Shown: in pieces, positions 21,255 through 45,925 of the stretch
How positions within the stretch are numbered: the first letter of the stretch is position 1
How the letters are laid out: each line of letters opens with the position of its first letter
Source: Pterobdella sp. o SKG-2022
Taxonomy: Eukaryota > Annelida > Clitellata > Hirudinida > Piscicolidae
Assembly (NCBI GenBank): GCA_964035795.1
Contig: OZ038321.1
Span: forward strand, 16,299,971-16,363,970
Direction of reading: 5' to 3'
Length of the DNA stretch: 64,000 nucleotides
Made by a program: the position numbers and the translations under genes
Notes under the pieces: generated by a model
Told to the model about the DNA's origin: nothing
Databases searched by the model: none
Seen by the model: the letters and a program-made list of their open reading frames with translations, nothing else

Positions 21255-24200
21255 TTAGACTAAAATATTTTCAAAAAGCGACTTTAAAAATTTTTCAAAT
21301 TGCGACGAATTTTTTTCTAACAATTTAATATAAAATAGGCATTTGAAGCGTAAAAATGAATCTGAATTTGAGTAACATAATTCGGAGACACGACTGAGGA
21401 TGTGGGAGAAAAGTGAAGGGTGGACGAAATATAAGACTGAAACAACAATTAACAAAATTTCTTTCAAGTTTACATCATTTGAAAAGCTATTACTATTTTT
21501 TTCAAAAATCTCAAAGTTCTGGTTTTCATCAAAGAAGTTCTCTAGATTTTCAATTAGACGATCAATTTGATAATATAATTTCTTTACCGTATTATCTTCG
21601 TTTAATATTTTAAATGTGAAAGTAAAAACTTTCGTCAATAAACCGCTTTTGTCACTTTTTGAATTCTTAATCGGCTTTATACCTGAAAATATAGAATTCA
21701 CAATTTCTTCTGTCGAGTCGTCATTTAGCAAATCATTGCTTTCAGTCATTATTTGTGAAAACCCCTGAACTGAACCTTCTATGCTTTCTAAATTATCAAT
21801 CTTTTCTATTGATGGCTCTTCGATTTCAAGCTCTGAACCTTTCCAGCTTTCGAATTCTAAATACGCCGTTATGACTAATGAAGCTATTAAGGCAGTCATA
21901 GAAAGCTTTTTAACATTGGGTTGAATTCTTGTGTTATTTTTCAAAAAATTTATAATTTGACTCTTATTCATGCCAAGGTCAATTTGACCCAGTTTATGAT
22001 GATTTTTACTGAAGTATCTCAGCAGGTCAACCAAAAAAGGTAATCGCACTCTTGGATTAATTTCTTTTTTTAATGTCTCCAATGAATAGAGAAAAACATT
22101 GGTTTTCAAAATTTCAAGATTTTTGTTTTTTCTAAGCATAATGTTTTTGAGAGATTTGAACATTAAATTTTTTGTCGTCTCATCAGTTTCAATGTTCATC
22201 CTACTCTTCACCATGTCAAACAAGCTCACTAAGGTGTTTTCATTTTCAATTGTCGTCGTGTAACGAGAAATCAACTGCATCTTTTTTCTCTGATTTGAAA
22301 TTGTAATTATTTATTTAATTGCATATGATTCCATTTTAATTCTTCAAGCCATACATAAATATTTCCTTTTAAACAAATGATTTCACGAATAATAAAAATA
22401 ATACTAATAATTATTATTAACCGCATTAAATTATACTGCTGTAAATGTTTTAATAAAATTGGTAGCAAGTGATCGACTAATCATTTCAAAAAGAACTATT
22501 TACATCATAATTAAGATACGCCATTCCTTATCAAAAAATTTTTATAAGACTGCCGTTCTAAGCTAACGGCTCACTCAATATCATCTGAAGTCAAGATCAG
22601 CCATTTCTACAGTCAGTTGAAGAGGTTTATGAACACTAATAATTTATATTAAAATACAAATTTTTTTGTTATCAATGTAACATTTTCAAGTATTTTAATA
22701 AAAATTATTAGTTTTAATAACCCTCCTTATTTTATTGTGGCTCGTGAAAATCACACTTGATTATTTTTCCTGGCCGTGTCTACTAAGAAAATCCGCCAAG
22801 CTAAGCGAAGCCTATAGCAGAATATCAGCCTTTTAGTACCTGCTACCAGAATCTTTTGTTAACCAGGCTATATCATAAAAGCAGCCTGCAAGTAAAGGCG
22901 CTAATTTAAATGCAGTCTAACGTCAATACCCGAAACACCAATAATAATTGGAAACTAACCTTCAAATAAACAGGATTTGAAACAAAATTTTTATCAACAA
23001 GCAAATCTTCAATGTCGACAGTATTGTAATAGTTTATGATGAAGTTGAAGCCTGACCATGCATTTGGGTGGTCTTGCAGCTGACATTTTTCAATCATGAA
23101 AGCGGAAGTGCGATGAAAAACCTTGTAAGTTGGAAAATTGTTATATATCAATAAATTGGAACATAACTATACCTACATCTTTTAACAATTTCGGCAAATG
23201 AAGACGACAAAAGTGTAGAAAAGTGGAAATAGTGGCAGTTGGTACACTCAAAGAAGTTTCATTGGAAACTAAAGATTTCTTTTGAAGGGTTGATTGCTGA
23301 GGCATTCTAATGAGATAATCCAGTTTGTTCATTATGATCAAAATTTCTTGGTTACTTGCTGGTTTGAACTTCGATATTATATTGATGATTAAACTTTTAT
23401 GAAAATCTCCCCAATCCTTTGAAAGAAATGAAATTTTTTGAGTTCATGATCAAGTGATAACTGAATGAATAAAAGCACAAACATGGAAATGGCTAAGAAG
23501 ATGTAGAATCAAACATTTGTTAAGAACTAAATTGGTTGAAATATCTGTTTTTTTCTCAATGTTGAAGATAGAATTTTCTTCATTGGAACATCTCTTTTCT
23601 GCATTTTGTGTCATTTCATACAAAACCATTAATGTATGCACACTCAATGCAGCATCATTTAGCTGCAGTAATGACATGAGTTTCTTGAAAATATAAGCTT
23701 TTTTCTCAACATCAAAAGTGCTTCTTCTAAACAATTTTCCAATTCCACTTACAGCAGCTCTTTTTAAAAAAATGCTTTCATCATCTAAACTTTTGATAAC
23801 CTATAATTTTCCAAAAAAAAGTTAATGAATGCTTCAAGTTTGAATGAATATAAAACAAATTCTCAAAAAATTTTTGAAATCATTTGAAACATAAATATAT
23901 CATGCCCTCATCATGTTAAAAAACACTCACTATATCAAAAGCATATGGCAATGCATCAGGATGGCTAATAGAAACAATACATTTTAGTGTCATCAATCTA
24001 ACTACTGGATTAGAATCTTGAGAAAACAATACTAAAGTGTTCAACAACAACACCCATGACTCATCCTGAGCCCAATGCTTACTAATTAACCAGCATGCCA
24101 TTTTTTTTGTGGCAATGTCTGTTTGAGTCAGATATTGAGAAATATTACAACATACTTCAGTGATTTGAGTACCACTGAGTGAGAGCCTCATTAGCTGTAA

Positions 24201-24397
24201 AATTGAAGAAAACATCTTTTTAGAGCTATTCCAATGAAATTAATGATTAAGTTAGTGGAATAATTATAATTTGTGAAATAAAAAAATATTTTAATCTTTA
24301 CCTTATTTAAGTGAGTTTTTGAGTTTTTATTAGTATCTGGAATATGAAGTTTACTAAGTTTGGTAGTTTTGTTGCTTTTAATAAATTGATAATTCAT
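21255..24397 (-). CDS. AP4B1: AP-4 adaptor complex beta subunit (trunk only)
   Basis: The beta subunit of AP-4, a coat adaptor for trans-Golgi export. Minus-strand exons are 24397-24302 (ATG), 24194-23931, 23800-23483, 23416-23177, 23121-22960 and 22289-21255 (stop), 2115 nt or 704 aa; every junction is phase 0. Similarity to human AP4B1 is spread along the trunk: TDIATKKMACWLIS, DSNPVVRLMTLKC, VIKSLDDESIFLKRAAVSG, DWGDFHKSLI then NQEILIIMNKLDYL, NPVYLKRKKMQLISRY, PRVRLPFLVDLLRYF and SDSFLRFKCLFYIKLL. Human AP4B1 is 739 aa with a C-terminal appendage. Here an acidic insert of about 100 aa lies inside the last exon, and the reading stops right after the trunk, so the appendage is absent or encoded by unrecognised exons. 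Assignment to AP-4 rather than another AP beta rests on motif similarity. Confidence 0.75.
22430..22930 (+). repeat. Repeat A copy interrupted by a foldback element
   Basis: The left part (TTATACTGCTGTAA, then AAGACTGCCGTTCTAAGCTAA) and the right part (ATCCGCCAAGCTAAGCGAAG, TACCTGCTACCAGAATC, GCAGTCTAACGTCAATACCC) match repeat A at 1430-1865. A ~130-bp foldback element of family C (22621-22755) sits between them. All of it lies in AP-4 beta intron 5. Confidence 0.6.
22621..22755 (+). mobile_element. Foldback element family C, copy 1 (nested in repeat A)
   Basis: GAACACTAATAATTTATATT ... TTATTAGTTTTAATAA with loop GTTATCAATGTAACATTTTC. It is closely related to 56155-56300 and shares the loop motif with 34573-34686. 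Confidence 0.55.
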
Positions 24398-24679
24398 ATT
24401 GAAAATATTATTTTTCTTTTAAAAGTTTCCAATTGATTAATAAATTTTTTCGAAAAACCGTACAAAGATTTTTAATTTTTCAAAGTAAAACTCAAGAAAC
24501 TATCTTAAATAAAAATTTCGAGTCGATTGCATTTTTAAAATATAAATAGACGGTGTGTAAAAAAAAAGTTAACAGTGCAGACATTCACCTTAATTGATCT
24601 AAGCAAACTAATCAAGCTTCAGAAATTTTTTTTGAAAACTAAAAAAAGTAAAATATATTATCATATGCATTGACTCCCC

Positions 24680-24765
24680 ATAGTTTAACCCTGACCTCCT
24701 CGTTGTGGGGGTCGGTTAACGGGTTTGTGTCAAAGCTTTGCTAACGGGATCATTCAAGGTAGATA
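24680..24765 (+). repeat. Pair of adjacent hairpins
   Basis: GACCTCCTCGTTGTGGGGGT can fold on itself. It is directly followed by GGTTAACGGGTTTG...CAAAGCTTTGCTAACGGG, a second stem. The patch is GC-rich in an AT-rich spacer. It is not a tRNA: no cloverleaf or A/B boxes could be fitted. Confidence 0.4.
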
Positions 24766-24924
24766 ATTCTGACACTAGAATCAGGCTAACAAAAAGCTAA
24801 TGAGAAGTTATTTAAAAAAATCATTGACAGCTTTCACGACATGGATACATATTTACTTATATTAACTTTTATAGGCTTTGCAGAATGCAACTCCATTTAA
24901 AATGAAAAATATGGTTATAATTGA

Positions 24925-25150
24925 AACGATGATGATGATGATGGTGATGATGTTCAGTTCTAGTGGTAACTAGAAAATGAAGGTGATAATAAAAATTGTG
25001 GTAAAGGCGATAATAACAATTAGGGTGATGATGATGAAATAATGATGATGATCATGTTAATGAAACTAATGAAGAAAGTGTTAATGATTATGATAACATT
25101 AATAGTATTATTTTTGATAATAAGATAAAGATTATTATTATTATTTTAAA
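24925..25150 (+). repeat. Imperfect (GAT)n / (ATGATG)n simple-sequence tract
   Basis: Repeated GATGATGATGATGATGGTGA-like units, interrupted and purine-biased, about 220 bp long, turning into ATTATTATTATT at the end. It lies between AP-4 beta and TMEM145, which are divergently transcribed. Confidence 0.7.
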
Positions 25151-25406
25151 CTTAGTCGTATCAGTTCAAAAAAAAAATCCAATATACAAAAAATAAAAGA
25201 ATCAAAAATATACTATTGATGATGAAAGGGATGAAAACAATAACAATTATGCTTATAGATATTATAGTATTTGTGATAAGACGTTGAAATATACATGAAT
25301 TCATTGAAAGAGGTGCGATCCCTGATGTATATGAAATAAGTTGTGATGCCACAGCGCTGTTCACATTGCGAATCTTTATCATACACTTGTTAATTTCCAA
25401 AATTTT

Positions 25407-25541
25407 CATTTTATATCTGCAAGCAATGTTTAATATAGCGAGTAAACAGAAAAGGGATCAAATCATAAGCTATCTAGATATCGATATCTATCACTTTTCA
25501 ATTTACTCGCTATATTAAACGCGTTGCAGATATAAAATTAA
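25407..25541. mobile_element. MITE-like palindrome with ~37-bp terminal inverted repeats
   Basis: The left arm at 25409-25446 reads TTTTATATCTGCAAGC then TTTAATATAGCGAGTAAA. The right arm at 25501-25538 is its inverted match with only a small difference (AGCAATG against ACGCG). The centre carries the perfect 16-bp palindrome TAGATATCGATATCTA. A single related arm (TTATCTGCAACTCG, CAGCGAGTAAA) occurs at 47570-47605, so it is dispersed. Confidence 0.65.
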
Positions 25542-26190
25542 ATGTTTGTAACTTAACAAGTTCTTTTAGCTGCAATTTTATTTTTTTTATTCAAAGTAAT
25601 GAAAATGTTTTAATGCGATGGAAGCAAAAGCATGCTTCATCATGAACTTCTTTTGCTGCAAAAATAAATTTCAAGGTCATACGAAAGAAAAGAAATAGCC
25701 TTCAGTCTTCCAGCAGTTCTTGAATGGGCAGAAGATGCTAAGAGATAATTGAGAATAAACATTTGTATCTAATATATTTTACTTCGTGTTTTTTTGTTTA
25801 ATGTATCTTTTTAGAGACGTTTTAATGTACTTACAAATAGTATTTAACTATTTTTATACGTCAATTTATGAAAAAACTATTGTACACTTATTGATCAAAA
25901 AAACACCTTTAATTTTTCATAATATATCCTAAAAAATTAGCGAAAAGTTTATTTAGTAACTATGGTCATAAATCAATATAAAATTGTTTTTATTTCAGAT
26001 ATTGGAATTCACGATTAATATAAAAACAAAAATGTGTTTCATTTTTAGAAATTTTTTTAAACATTTAAATTAAAAGTTTTTATAGTCTTTAGTCAGCACT
26101 AAAAGCTTAATCTTTAGCTCTACCTTGCCCCATAGCAACTGCCGTGTGTAAACAATAATTAGTATTAACTACGTCAAAATCTTGCTCAAA

Positions 26191-31194
<5,004 letters not shown>

Positions 31195-32340
31195 GTTTGG
31201 TCCTTTCATTAATGCACTTCAAAAATGATATTTATCAAATGAACTTTTTTAAATTTTAGAATAAATTTTTATTGTGTATTTTTGAAATTTAAAATGTTAT
31301 ACCATCATTTAACGTTTTATAGGTTATAAGAAAAAATACAAAAGTTACACCTTGAAGTGATAATTTTAAAATTCAAAATATCACTTGTGCACAAAAACTC
31401 TACCACATTTCGATAATTGAGATTTGACTAATGTTTTATTAGTTAAAGCATTCACCATAACTTGCCATGAACATTTTGCTTTTTCTTACTAATATTTTTT
31501 GTATAAGTTTGTGAGTCGACCATCAGTCGCCTCTAAATTGGTATGTTTCTACGGCACTACTCAATTAGAAAAATATCATGTTTTAAGTAACTTTCCAGAC
31601 AGCAAGTATGTGTTTTTTAAAGCTTAAACATATTATTGCAAAATTTAAATACATTTTTGAAAAGTTCGTTTTTAAACTATTGCCAATACTTATGTGTTTT
31701 GTCAAATTTTCTTGGATGCGTTTTAACCTTGAGTACTTGAACCAACCACACTTTTGAAAATTTTGTTTAGTTTTGTGAGATTCAAACTTGAAGAGTTATT
31801 ATTATTTTATAGATAGCAGCAAAACATTTTACTATATATTTCAACCCAAAGTTAACTTTCAATAATTTTTGAAGTTGAGCAATGTCACCTAAAACAATGT
31901 AGTATACTTTTTAGCGAAAGTTTTAGATAATAAATGAATTTAAACAATTGGAAATAATTTTTTAAAAAGTTTCAGGTTTATTTAAAATTATTTCCCTATT
32001 TCATTAATTATTTTTTATATATATTTTAAATGAATTTACTTAATCAGACAGAAGTTTTACTTATTTTTCAATAAAATGACAAATAAACGTTTTTATGTTT
32101 GCTGTCATTATTCTTTAAAGTAAAACTATAGAAAAACTTGTGGCCTAGAAGCTTCTGAAGTTAATGCCACTTTAATTTTATTTGTAATTGCATTGCAGTC
32201 TATTTTAAGCATATCTTTCTATTCAAGCTCAAATTTTCTTCAGCTAACTAATTCAGTGTAAAACCTCCTTTAAATTATTTAAACTTTTGTAATATCTAAG
32301 TTTTTTTAAACTATATTGGTTCACAATGACACTAATCTTT
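31195..32340. other. TMEM145 downstream region with inverted repeat B
   Basis: AT-rich, no gene seen. At 31500-31565 there is an inverted copy of repeat B (GAGTCGACCATCAGTCGCCT, then ATTGGTATGTTTCTACGGCA). Confidence 0.45.
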
Positions 32341-32344
32341 CTTG

Positions 32345-34085
32345 ATACTTATTTATTCATTTATTTACATTTATACAGCACACTTTTCACATAAATTAAA
32401 CATGTATCAAAGGCGCTTAAGATAAAAATATAGCTTATGATAAGATTATAGTCTATACAAATAAGTCTTGAGCGATGATTTGAATGATGGGCGAGAAAGT
32501 GATCTGATTTCATTAGGTAGAGCGTTCCATATTGAAGGTGCTGCATGGCTGAATAATATACTGAAATACTTTGTTCTGCCAACTGGTTTGTGAAGTGGTG
32601 AGTTTCTCGATCTTAACGAGGAGTGAACATTTCTATTACTGATGAGTTTGTAGAGATATCCAGGGGTTTTTGAGTGATGACAGTTGAAGGTGAGAGCAGC
32701 TATTTTGAATATGAGCCTTTTGGGTATAGGAAGCCAGTAAAGCTTGTCTAGACATTGGGTAGATGAGGTGAAAACGTCACAGTTGAGAACAATGCGTGCA
32801 TATGGTTTTGAATTTTTTGTAATTTTCTAATGACTGTAAATGGAAGAGAGAAGAGAATTGCAGTAGTCTAGTCTAGAAATAATGAGAGCAATAGCGAGAT
32901 TGTGAGCTGTTTGAAAAGTGAGGCATTTACGAATGTGTTTGATGGCTTTGATATCTATGTTACATTGTTTGGTTGTTGAAGAGATGTGTTTGTCGAAGGA
33001 GAGAGTGTCGTCGATGATGACGCTGAGTAATTTTATTTCGGCAAAAACCTTTATATTCTGACCAGCAATGTTAACTATTTTTGGTAGGGTTTTGATGCAT
33101 AATTTAGTACCGACAAACGTTACATTTGTTTTGTCGATGTTGAGTTTGAGGAGGTTTTGTGAGAGCCAGGTATGTACAAAGAAGACGCATTTAGAGATTT
33201 CTTCAACGACTGGTTGAGGGTTGTCGTAGGAAAATTCGGATGTGATAATAATGTAATCTGCATATTGATAAGAAGTGAGGTGATACTTTTGAAAAATTTT
33301 GGCTAAAGAGGACTTGTAGATGACGAAAAGTAGAAGACCAAGGACAGACCCTTGTGGAATACCAGCTGAAGGAGGTTTTACCTACTTTGGTAAATTGAAA
33401 ACGGTTTGTGAGGTATGAACCAAGCCAAAGAAGAACTGAATCTACAACTTTGAAATCATGCTGCAAGCGAGAGATATGTATTTGATGGTCAACCGTGTCA
33501 AAAGTGGCAGACAGATCTAGGGAAACCAGCAGACTTCCCCGACTCTTGGCTTGAGCTCTTCTGGGCGTGTCTGTTACGTGTAAAAAAGCAGTTTTGCACG
33601 AATGAAGTTTATCGTAAGCAGATTGAAATTTGTTGAAGTATGATGAAGCGAAGTAATTAGTGGAGAATTGGGATAAGGCATTTTTTTACAGAATTTTAGA
33701 TAGTGTTGTAAGATTGGACACCGATCTATAATTGGAAAAATTAGATTTGTCCAGATTGAGTTTTATTAAGTGGGGCTAATTGGGCAATTTTGAAATTGGA
33801 GGGAAAAACGCCTTGTGAGAAAGAAAGGTTTGCCAGTTTAGCAATTATTGGAGAAAGGATTGTTGAGAAACGTTTCAGAAATGTCGGTAAGATATCAAGT
33901 GAAGAGGTTTTTAGTAGAAGACTTTTAATCATTAAGTAGACATCATGGTGGGACACCTCATCGAAACATCTAAAGTAAAGATTATTTGTGCTATTCTGCA
34001 CGTCATTCTTGTAATTACTGAAGTAATAAACGCTGTTTTTGTTTTCATGAGTAATTGACTGAGTATCCATTGTTAATTCATTTTG
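32345..34085 (-). mobile_element. L2/CR1-type LINE fragment (reverse transcriptase region)
   Basis: Minus-strand pieces of a reverse transcriptase in shifting frames. The thumb-proximal start (FDEVSHHDVYLMIKSLL, IAKLANLSFSQGVFPSNFK) comes first, then a degraded PQGS-type block and a YAD-like core (ICRLHYY in the shifted frame), and finally the SYLTNRFQF region. The 3' end is near 32345 in sequence rich in TTATTTATTCATTTATT. Frameshifts show it is dead. It is related to the LINE at 56725-58900. It sits tail-on upstream of the PIWI gene. Confidence 0.65.
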
Positions 34086-34572
34086 CTCAACATCACATGA
34101 GAGTGGTTTTTCATTCAGACTGCAGTTCTTGACTCTTCACATATCCTGTTAGGTTGACTCTAAAGATTGATGTATTTTGATTATTTTATTGTTAAAAAAT
34201 GTAGAAAAAATAAAGCTAGGTTGTTTCTTTCAGTTTGAGAAAGGGATGGTATGGGAGGAGACTTGTGAAGAATGAAATTGATAATATTCCAGGTTCTTTT
34301 TTGATTTTGAGAACAACCATCCAGCTGTGTGCGCAAGTAGTTGGTACGAGACTTTATGATATTTTGTTAAGTGATGTTCCAAAAGTAAAAAAATTTTATT
34401 AAATATAGTTTGTTAGGTATATGATATCAAGGTATTTGGCAACAATGTAAGCTCGACTGTCATGAGAGCATATTTCAAATTGAGTTATATTTTTCATTAA
34501 TTTTAAATAATTTGAGTTTTTATAGTAAAAATATAACTAATTTATTAATAATCACCTTTAGCAAAAGTAAAT

Positions 34573-34686
34573 ACTGAAAATTATTTGAACACAAAAAGAA
34601 ATTTTATCAAGTAAAAAGCTTTTCGTTAACAAAGTAACAGTTTTTACTTAATACAATTTTTTTTTTGTGTTCAAATAATTTGCAGT
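34573..34686. mobile_element. Foldback element family C-like, just upstream of PIWI
   Basis: Arms of 46-47 bp (34573-34618 and 34640-34686) are inverted matches with about six differences (AAATTATTTGAACACAAAAA against its complement). The loop TCGTTAACAAAGTAACAG is shared with the element at 56155-56300. It ends 150 bp before the PIWI start codon, so it probably lies in the promoter or 5' UTR. Confidence 0.6.
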
Positions 34687-34835
34687 AATTTATTAATATA
34701 ATTTACTTACTAATTAAGCGCAAACTCTATTTTTCGCGCAGATAATATGTAAAATTTTTGCCCAAACCGTTTTGGTTAAAGCTATTTCTGGAATTTTTTC
34801 AATCTCAAAAAATTTTATTTGGTTAAAAAATTGAA

Positions 34836-42318
<7,483 letters not shown>

Positions 42319-43450
42319 TCGTTCACATCTATTATAGAAACACTTCTTTTTTATATTTTTATTACTTCGTAAACAATGAAATAATTAAAACAGCGATATA
42401 TAACTACCTTTATTAATGTGGTGAACATTCATTGATGTGGTCAACATTTAATATGACCTTTTTAAAACTTATGGTTTAGTGTTTTGTTGTAAATTGAAAC
42501 TTTGAAAACTTCTCATTGTATTTTTTATCAACAAAAACATTCAATTGTTATATTCAATGATGAAACATCTTTCATAATTTAATATGCTGCATTAAAATTT
42601 TTTTTCATGTAATAGTGAGGAGAACAAGACTTTTTTATCATTATCCACGAAGCTTTAAAGAAAATCAAGGGAATATCATTTGATAGTGTAAGACTTATGG
42701 AAAGTGTATTTGAAATTTTTTAAAATTTTAGGTTTTACCAATTTTTAAAAATTTAGTAATGATATATCTTTTAAGTTTGTTTTAAAAAAATCGATTGGTT
42801 AAATTTAAAATTATTTCTCAAATTTCATGTCTATACGTCATAAGATGTAGGTTTTTAAAGCGAAAACCCTTTTTTATGGTCTTAAAATCCTGCATCTGTT
42901 TATTCTGACTGCACACAAAAATAATTTTAGGTGCAATAGATACTACTACTAATTATCTAGTTTCCCGTTTCGATACCTTGTCGAGCTGGCACCACATGTT
43001 ACGCAGTGTTTTCGCTAGCTTAAATTTAAACTATTTTGAAGCTCTACATAATTAAAACTATATTTTATATAAGAAAGATTATTGTATAGAAACAATACAC
43101 TGGAGGCATAGAATAACGTTTGGTTGCCATGTTGGCAAAGCTTAGTAGAGATACTCTCTAAGCCTAAGGCTTCATTTCTTTTCAGAACTTGTTTACGTAG
43201 CAATAATTTTGGGCTTGTTAAAAAGTTTTTCGAAATTGTGTAATAAGCCTTTTTTCTAGTTTTGCATTTTCCGATAATCCAGAATCCTTTAACCTGTCTA
43301 AATGTTGAAAGCTTCGAAATAATCACTGGAGTTTAAGCGATCGACAGACAAACAAATAAAATATCACTGTTTTACTTGAGATGCTATAAGCTTCGGTGAC
43401 TAACCTGAAGTATTGCATGCACATAGTTTAAGATTCACTAATCTGAAGTT
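42319..43450. other. PIWI downstream region, no supported gene
   Basis: AT-rich 3' flank. A 103-codon minus-strand ORF at 43326-43015 is somewhat protein-like in composition but matches nothing I recognise and lacks clear splice partners. Nothing else was seen. Confidence 0.3.
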
Positions 43451-43454
43451 TTTT

Positions 43455-43545
43455 TATATATTACTCCATTATAGCATCAATAATCTATGCCGACTGCTGT
43501 CAACCCCAGCTAATGGCACATGTACAGAAGTATAATCTAATTAGT
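43455..43545 (-). repeat. Repeat A, inverted 5' fragment
   Basis: CATCAATAATCTATGCCGAC then TGCTGTCAACCCCAGCTAAT and ACAGAAGTATAATC, the reverse complement of the start of repeat A at 1430-1500, and close to 3195-3290. Confidence 0.55.
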
Positions 43546-43679
43546 AATTTAATATTTTTTGGTAAACGTCCAGCAAAGTGAAACTTGGACAATGTTAAGC
43601 TTAAGTATCACAAAAATGGAAATTTAATTTTATTTTGGAGATATAACCCTAGTTAGAATCACTAGCATTTTATTATAGT

Positions 43680-45925
43680 CAGCATCTTTCCCTTTTTCAA
43701 GGGGTCACTGACGTCTTTCCACGACCTAACCCTCTTTCTCATTTCACCACGTCGTAGGCATCTTCAAGACCTAACACAAGCTCACGACAAAGGTTTGCCA
43801 TTATATTCTTCCAAGCTTACCTCGGCCTTCCTTCTTACTGACTTTCATCTCAAACCTTCACGCCTGCTTAACAAATCATCACCCCCTTTCCTTACAACAT
43901 GACCCAAACATCTAAAACTCTCTTGTCTCACCACTTCAGTAATTAAGTAATCTAATCCCATGCTAACCACTAATTTCTTTGTTCTCACACCATCAGCTAG
44001 CTGCACACCACACGTCCTTTGAAGCATCCATTTTTCTGCTCTTCTCAACATACTCTCTTCAACGGATCTTACAACACAAGTTTTTGAGCCATATGTCATG
44101 ACAAGCCTCACACATGTTCTATAAATTTTTTCTTTTATATTCCATGTGTATCTTTTAACACATAACATAGAAGACATACTGTTGAATGTCTTTCATCCCA
44201 GCCTTATCCTTCGTGTAACAACTAGCTCACTTCCTCTTCCACTATTCATATTGTCCCCTAGATAACAAAAATTACTCACCCTCTGCAACTCATTGAAACA
44301 ACCATTTGAAAAATGCTTACATTTCTCACTTGAATCATTCATACAAACCTTACACTCAAAATTTCCATTCTTCTTACAAGAAACTCTACTTTAGCACACC
44401 GCGTATGAACCCACTGCTTACATGTCTTGCACCTCACACAATTTACCTTAGCCCTTTTAAAACGCACATGGATAGCCAAGACAACAACCCCACTACCACC
44501 CCAGTTTCCATGACCTTTGTCTTACCGAGATTAACCTTCAATTCTTTCCCTTCAAAAGCTGCCTTTCAATGGATGAATTGTGCTTCCAGTTCTTCTATTG
44601 TCTCGGCCATCAAGACTAAGTCACCTACTTAAACTAGTCATACATAGCACCTTTTCTTCCGTTCTCAGACAATAAATGTAGCAATATTGAAAACAAAAAA
44701 GGCGAGAGAACCGATCCATGTGCTTCTTCCACACTCTCTTTCGACCATCCTAAACCAAATAAAATTTTTCCATGCTTGTCTCAAATGCAGTTTTTTTCCT
44801 GCTAAGTCACTCGCTTCTTTCATCACCATTTTCATTCTACGAAAAACAACGTTCTGTCATTCCGTATCTCTTTCCCGGCCTCTTTCATCATTGTCTCAGC
44901 AACAGCGGCTTGACTTTCTATTTATCAGAGATAAAGCGAGATTTATTTTTAGCCGATGGGAGTTGCTTATACCTCCAAAAACTTTTTTTTCTCTGAGATG
45001 GCTTTTTGCACATCCTGTTTCCACCACCAAGTTTCACCGTGCTACTCACACCAGACACTTCTTCAGCAACTTCAAAAGTGAAAGTTTTATATTTCAGCCA
45101 TGCATTTTGTTCACCTTATCTATCATAAAAAAGTTCCATTTTGTCTGAGAATTTTGTCTTTATATCTTCGTTCAAAAGTTTCCACACTTTTGTGCGATAT
45201 TCCTTTTTATCACAGCTACTTCGGGCATTTTTAAATCACTTTCCGTCTGAAACTATTTTCAAAAGCTTATGCTTAAGCTCACTTCCAATTATCCTTAAAT
45301 CCTTCAAAAACTTTCTCTGCCTTCTATTCATCAACACAAAGTCAGTTTCTGTCGCACTACAAACCTCATTAAAAGTAACCTTTTCATTATTTTTTTTCTT
45401 AAACCAACTATTACCCACACACATGCTTTTTTTAACACAAAATTCTAACAACAATCTACCCTCCACATTTCTCCTGCCTATTCCAAAACCTCCATGAATT
45501 TCTTCAAGCCCATCAACCTTTTTGCCAATAAATCCATTGAAGTCTCCTAAGCAAATCAAAACTTCTTTTTTATTATTCACTTCACACCCTCTTGTCATCT
45601 CCTCATGAAACTTCTTTTCACTCATCGATCTTCTACATTGTGGGGCATAAGCGCAAACAGTTCTTACTACTTTTTTACCAAAAATAATTACCACTACTAT
45701 TACCCTATCTAATATCCTATTCATTTCCACAACATTCATACATAAATCCTCTCTAACTAATATTACTACACCACCTATCTTATCTTCATTACCAGACCAC
45801 CATAGTTTAAATCTCCTACCTAAACTGCCTAGAAATTTCGAACCCATACCTCTCCATTTCACTTCTTGGATACAGCAAACACCAACCTCCCTCCTCAACA
45901 ACTCTTTACACAACTCCATACTCTT
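43680..45925 (-). mobile_element. RTE-like LINE with endonuclease and RT tail
   Basis: Read on the minus strand. From 45919 down there is an AP endonuclease domain of ~227 residues with the family's landmarks (CCIQEVKWRGMG, VCAYAPQ, CLGDFNGFIGKK, the FNEVCSATETDFVL block). The RT tail at 44177-43845 reads YRTCVRLVMTYGSKTCVVRS, MLQRTCGVQLADGVRTKKL and RCLGHVVRKG. The middle RT region is present but frameshifted. The long plus-strand ORFs here are only shadows of this pyrimidine-rich complement. Confidence 0.75.

Noticed and set aside
24680..24765. Candidate tRNA gene
   Set aside because: The hairpins do not form a cloverleaf and lack A and B boxes; no tRNA was found elsewhere in the window.
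24925..25409. ORFs in and near the GAT repeat, and a CRISPR-like look
   Set aside because: Imperfect trinucleotide repeats without spacers; simple sequence in a eukaryotic genome, not an array.
43015..43326. 103-codon minus-strand ORF
   Set aside because: Somewhat protein-like but no recognisable domain, no partner exons, and next to repeat fragments; kept only as a remark on the region.
44306..45497. Several long plus-strand ORFs (108-153 codons)
   Set aside because: They are mirror readings of the minus-strand LINE; composition is dominated by Ser/Phe/Leu from a pyrimidine-rich complement and no domain is present.
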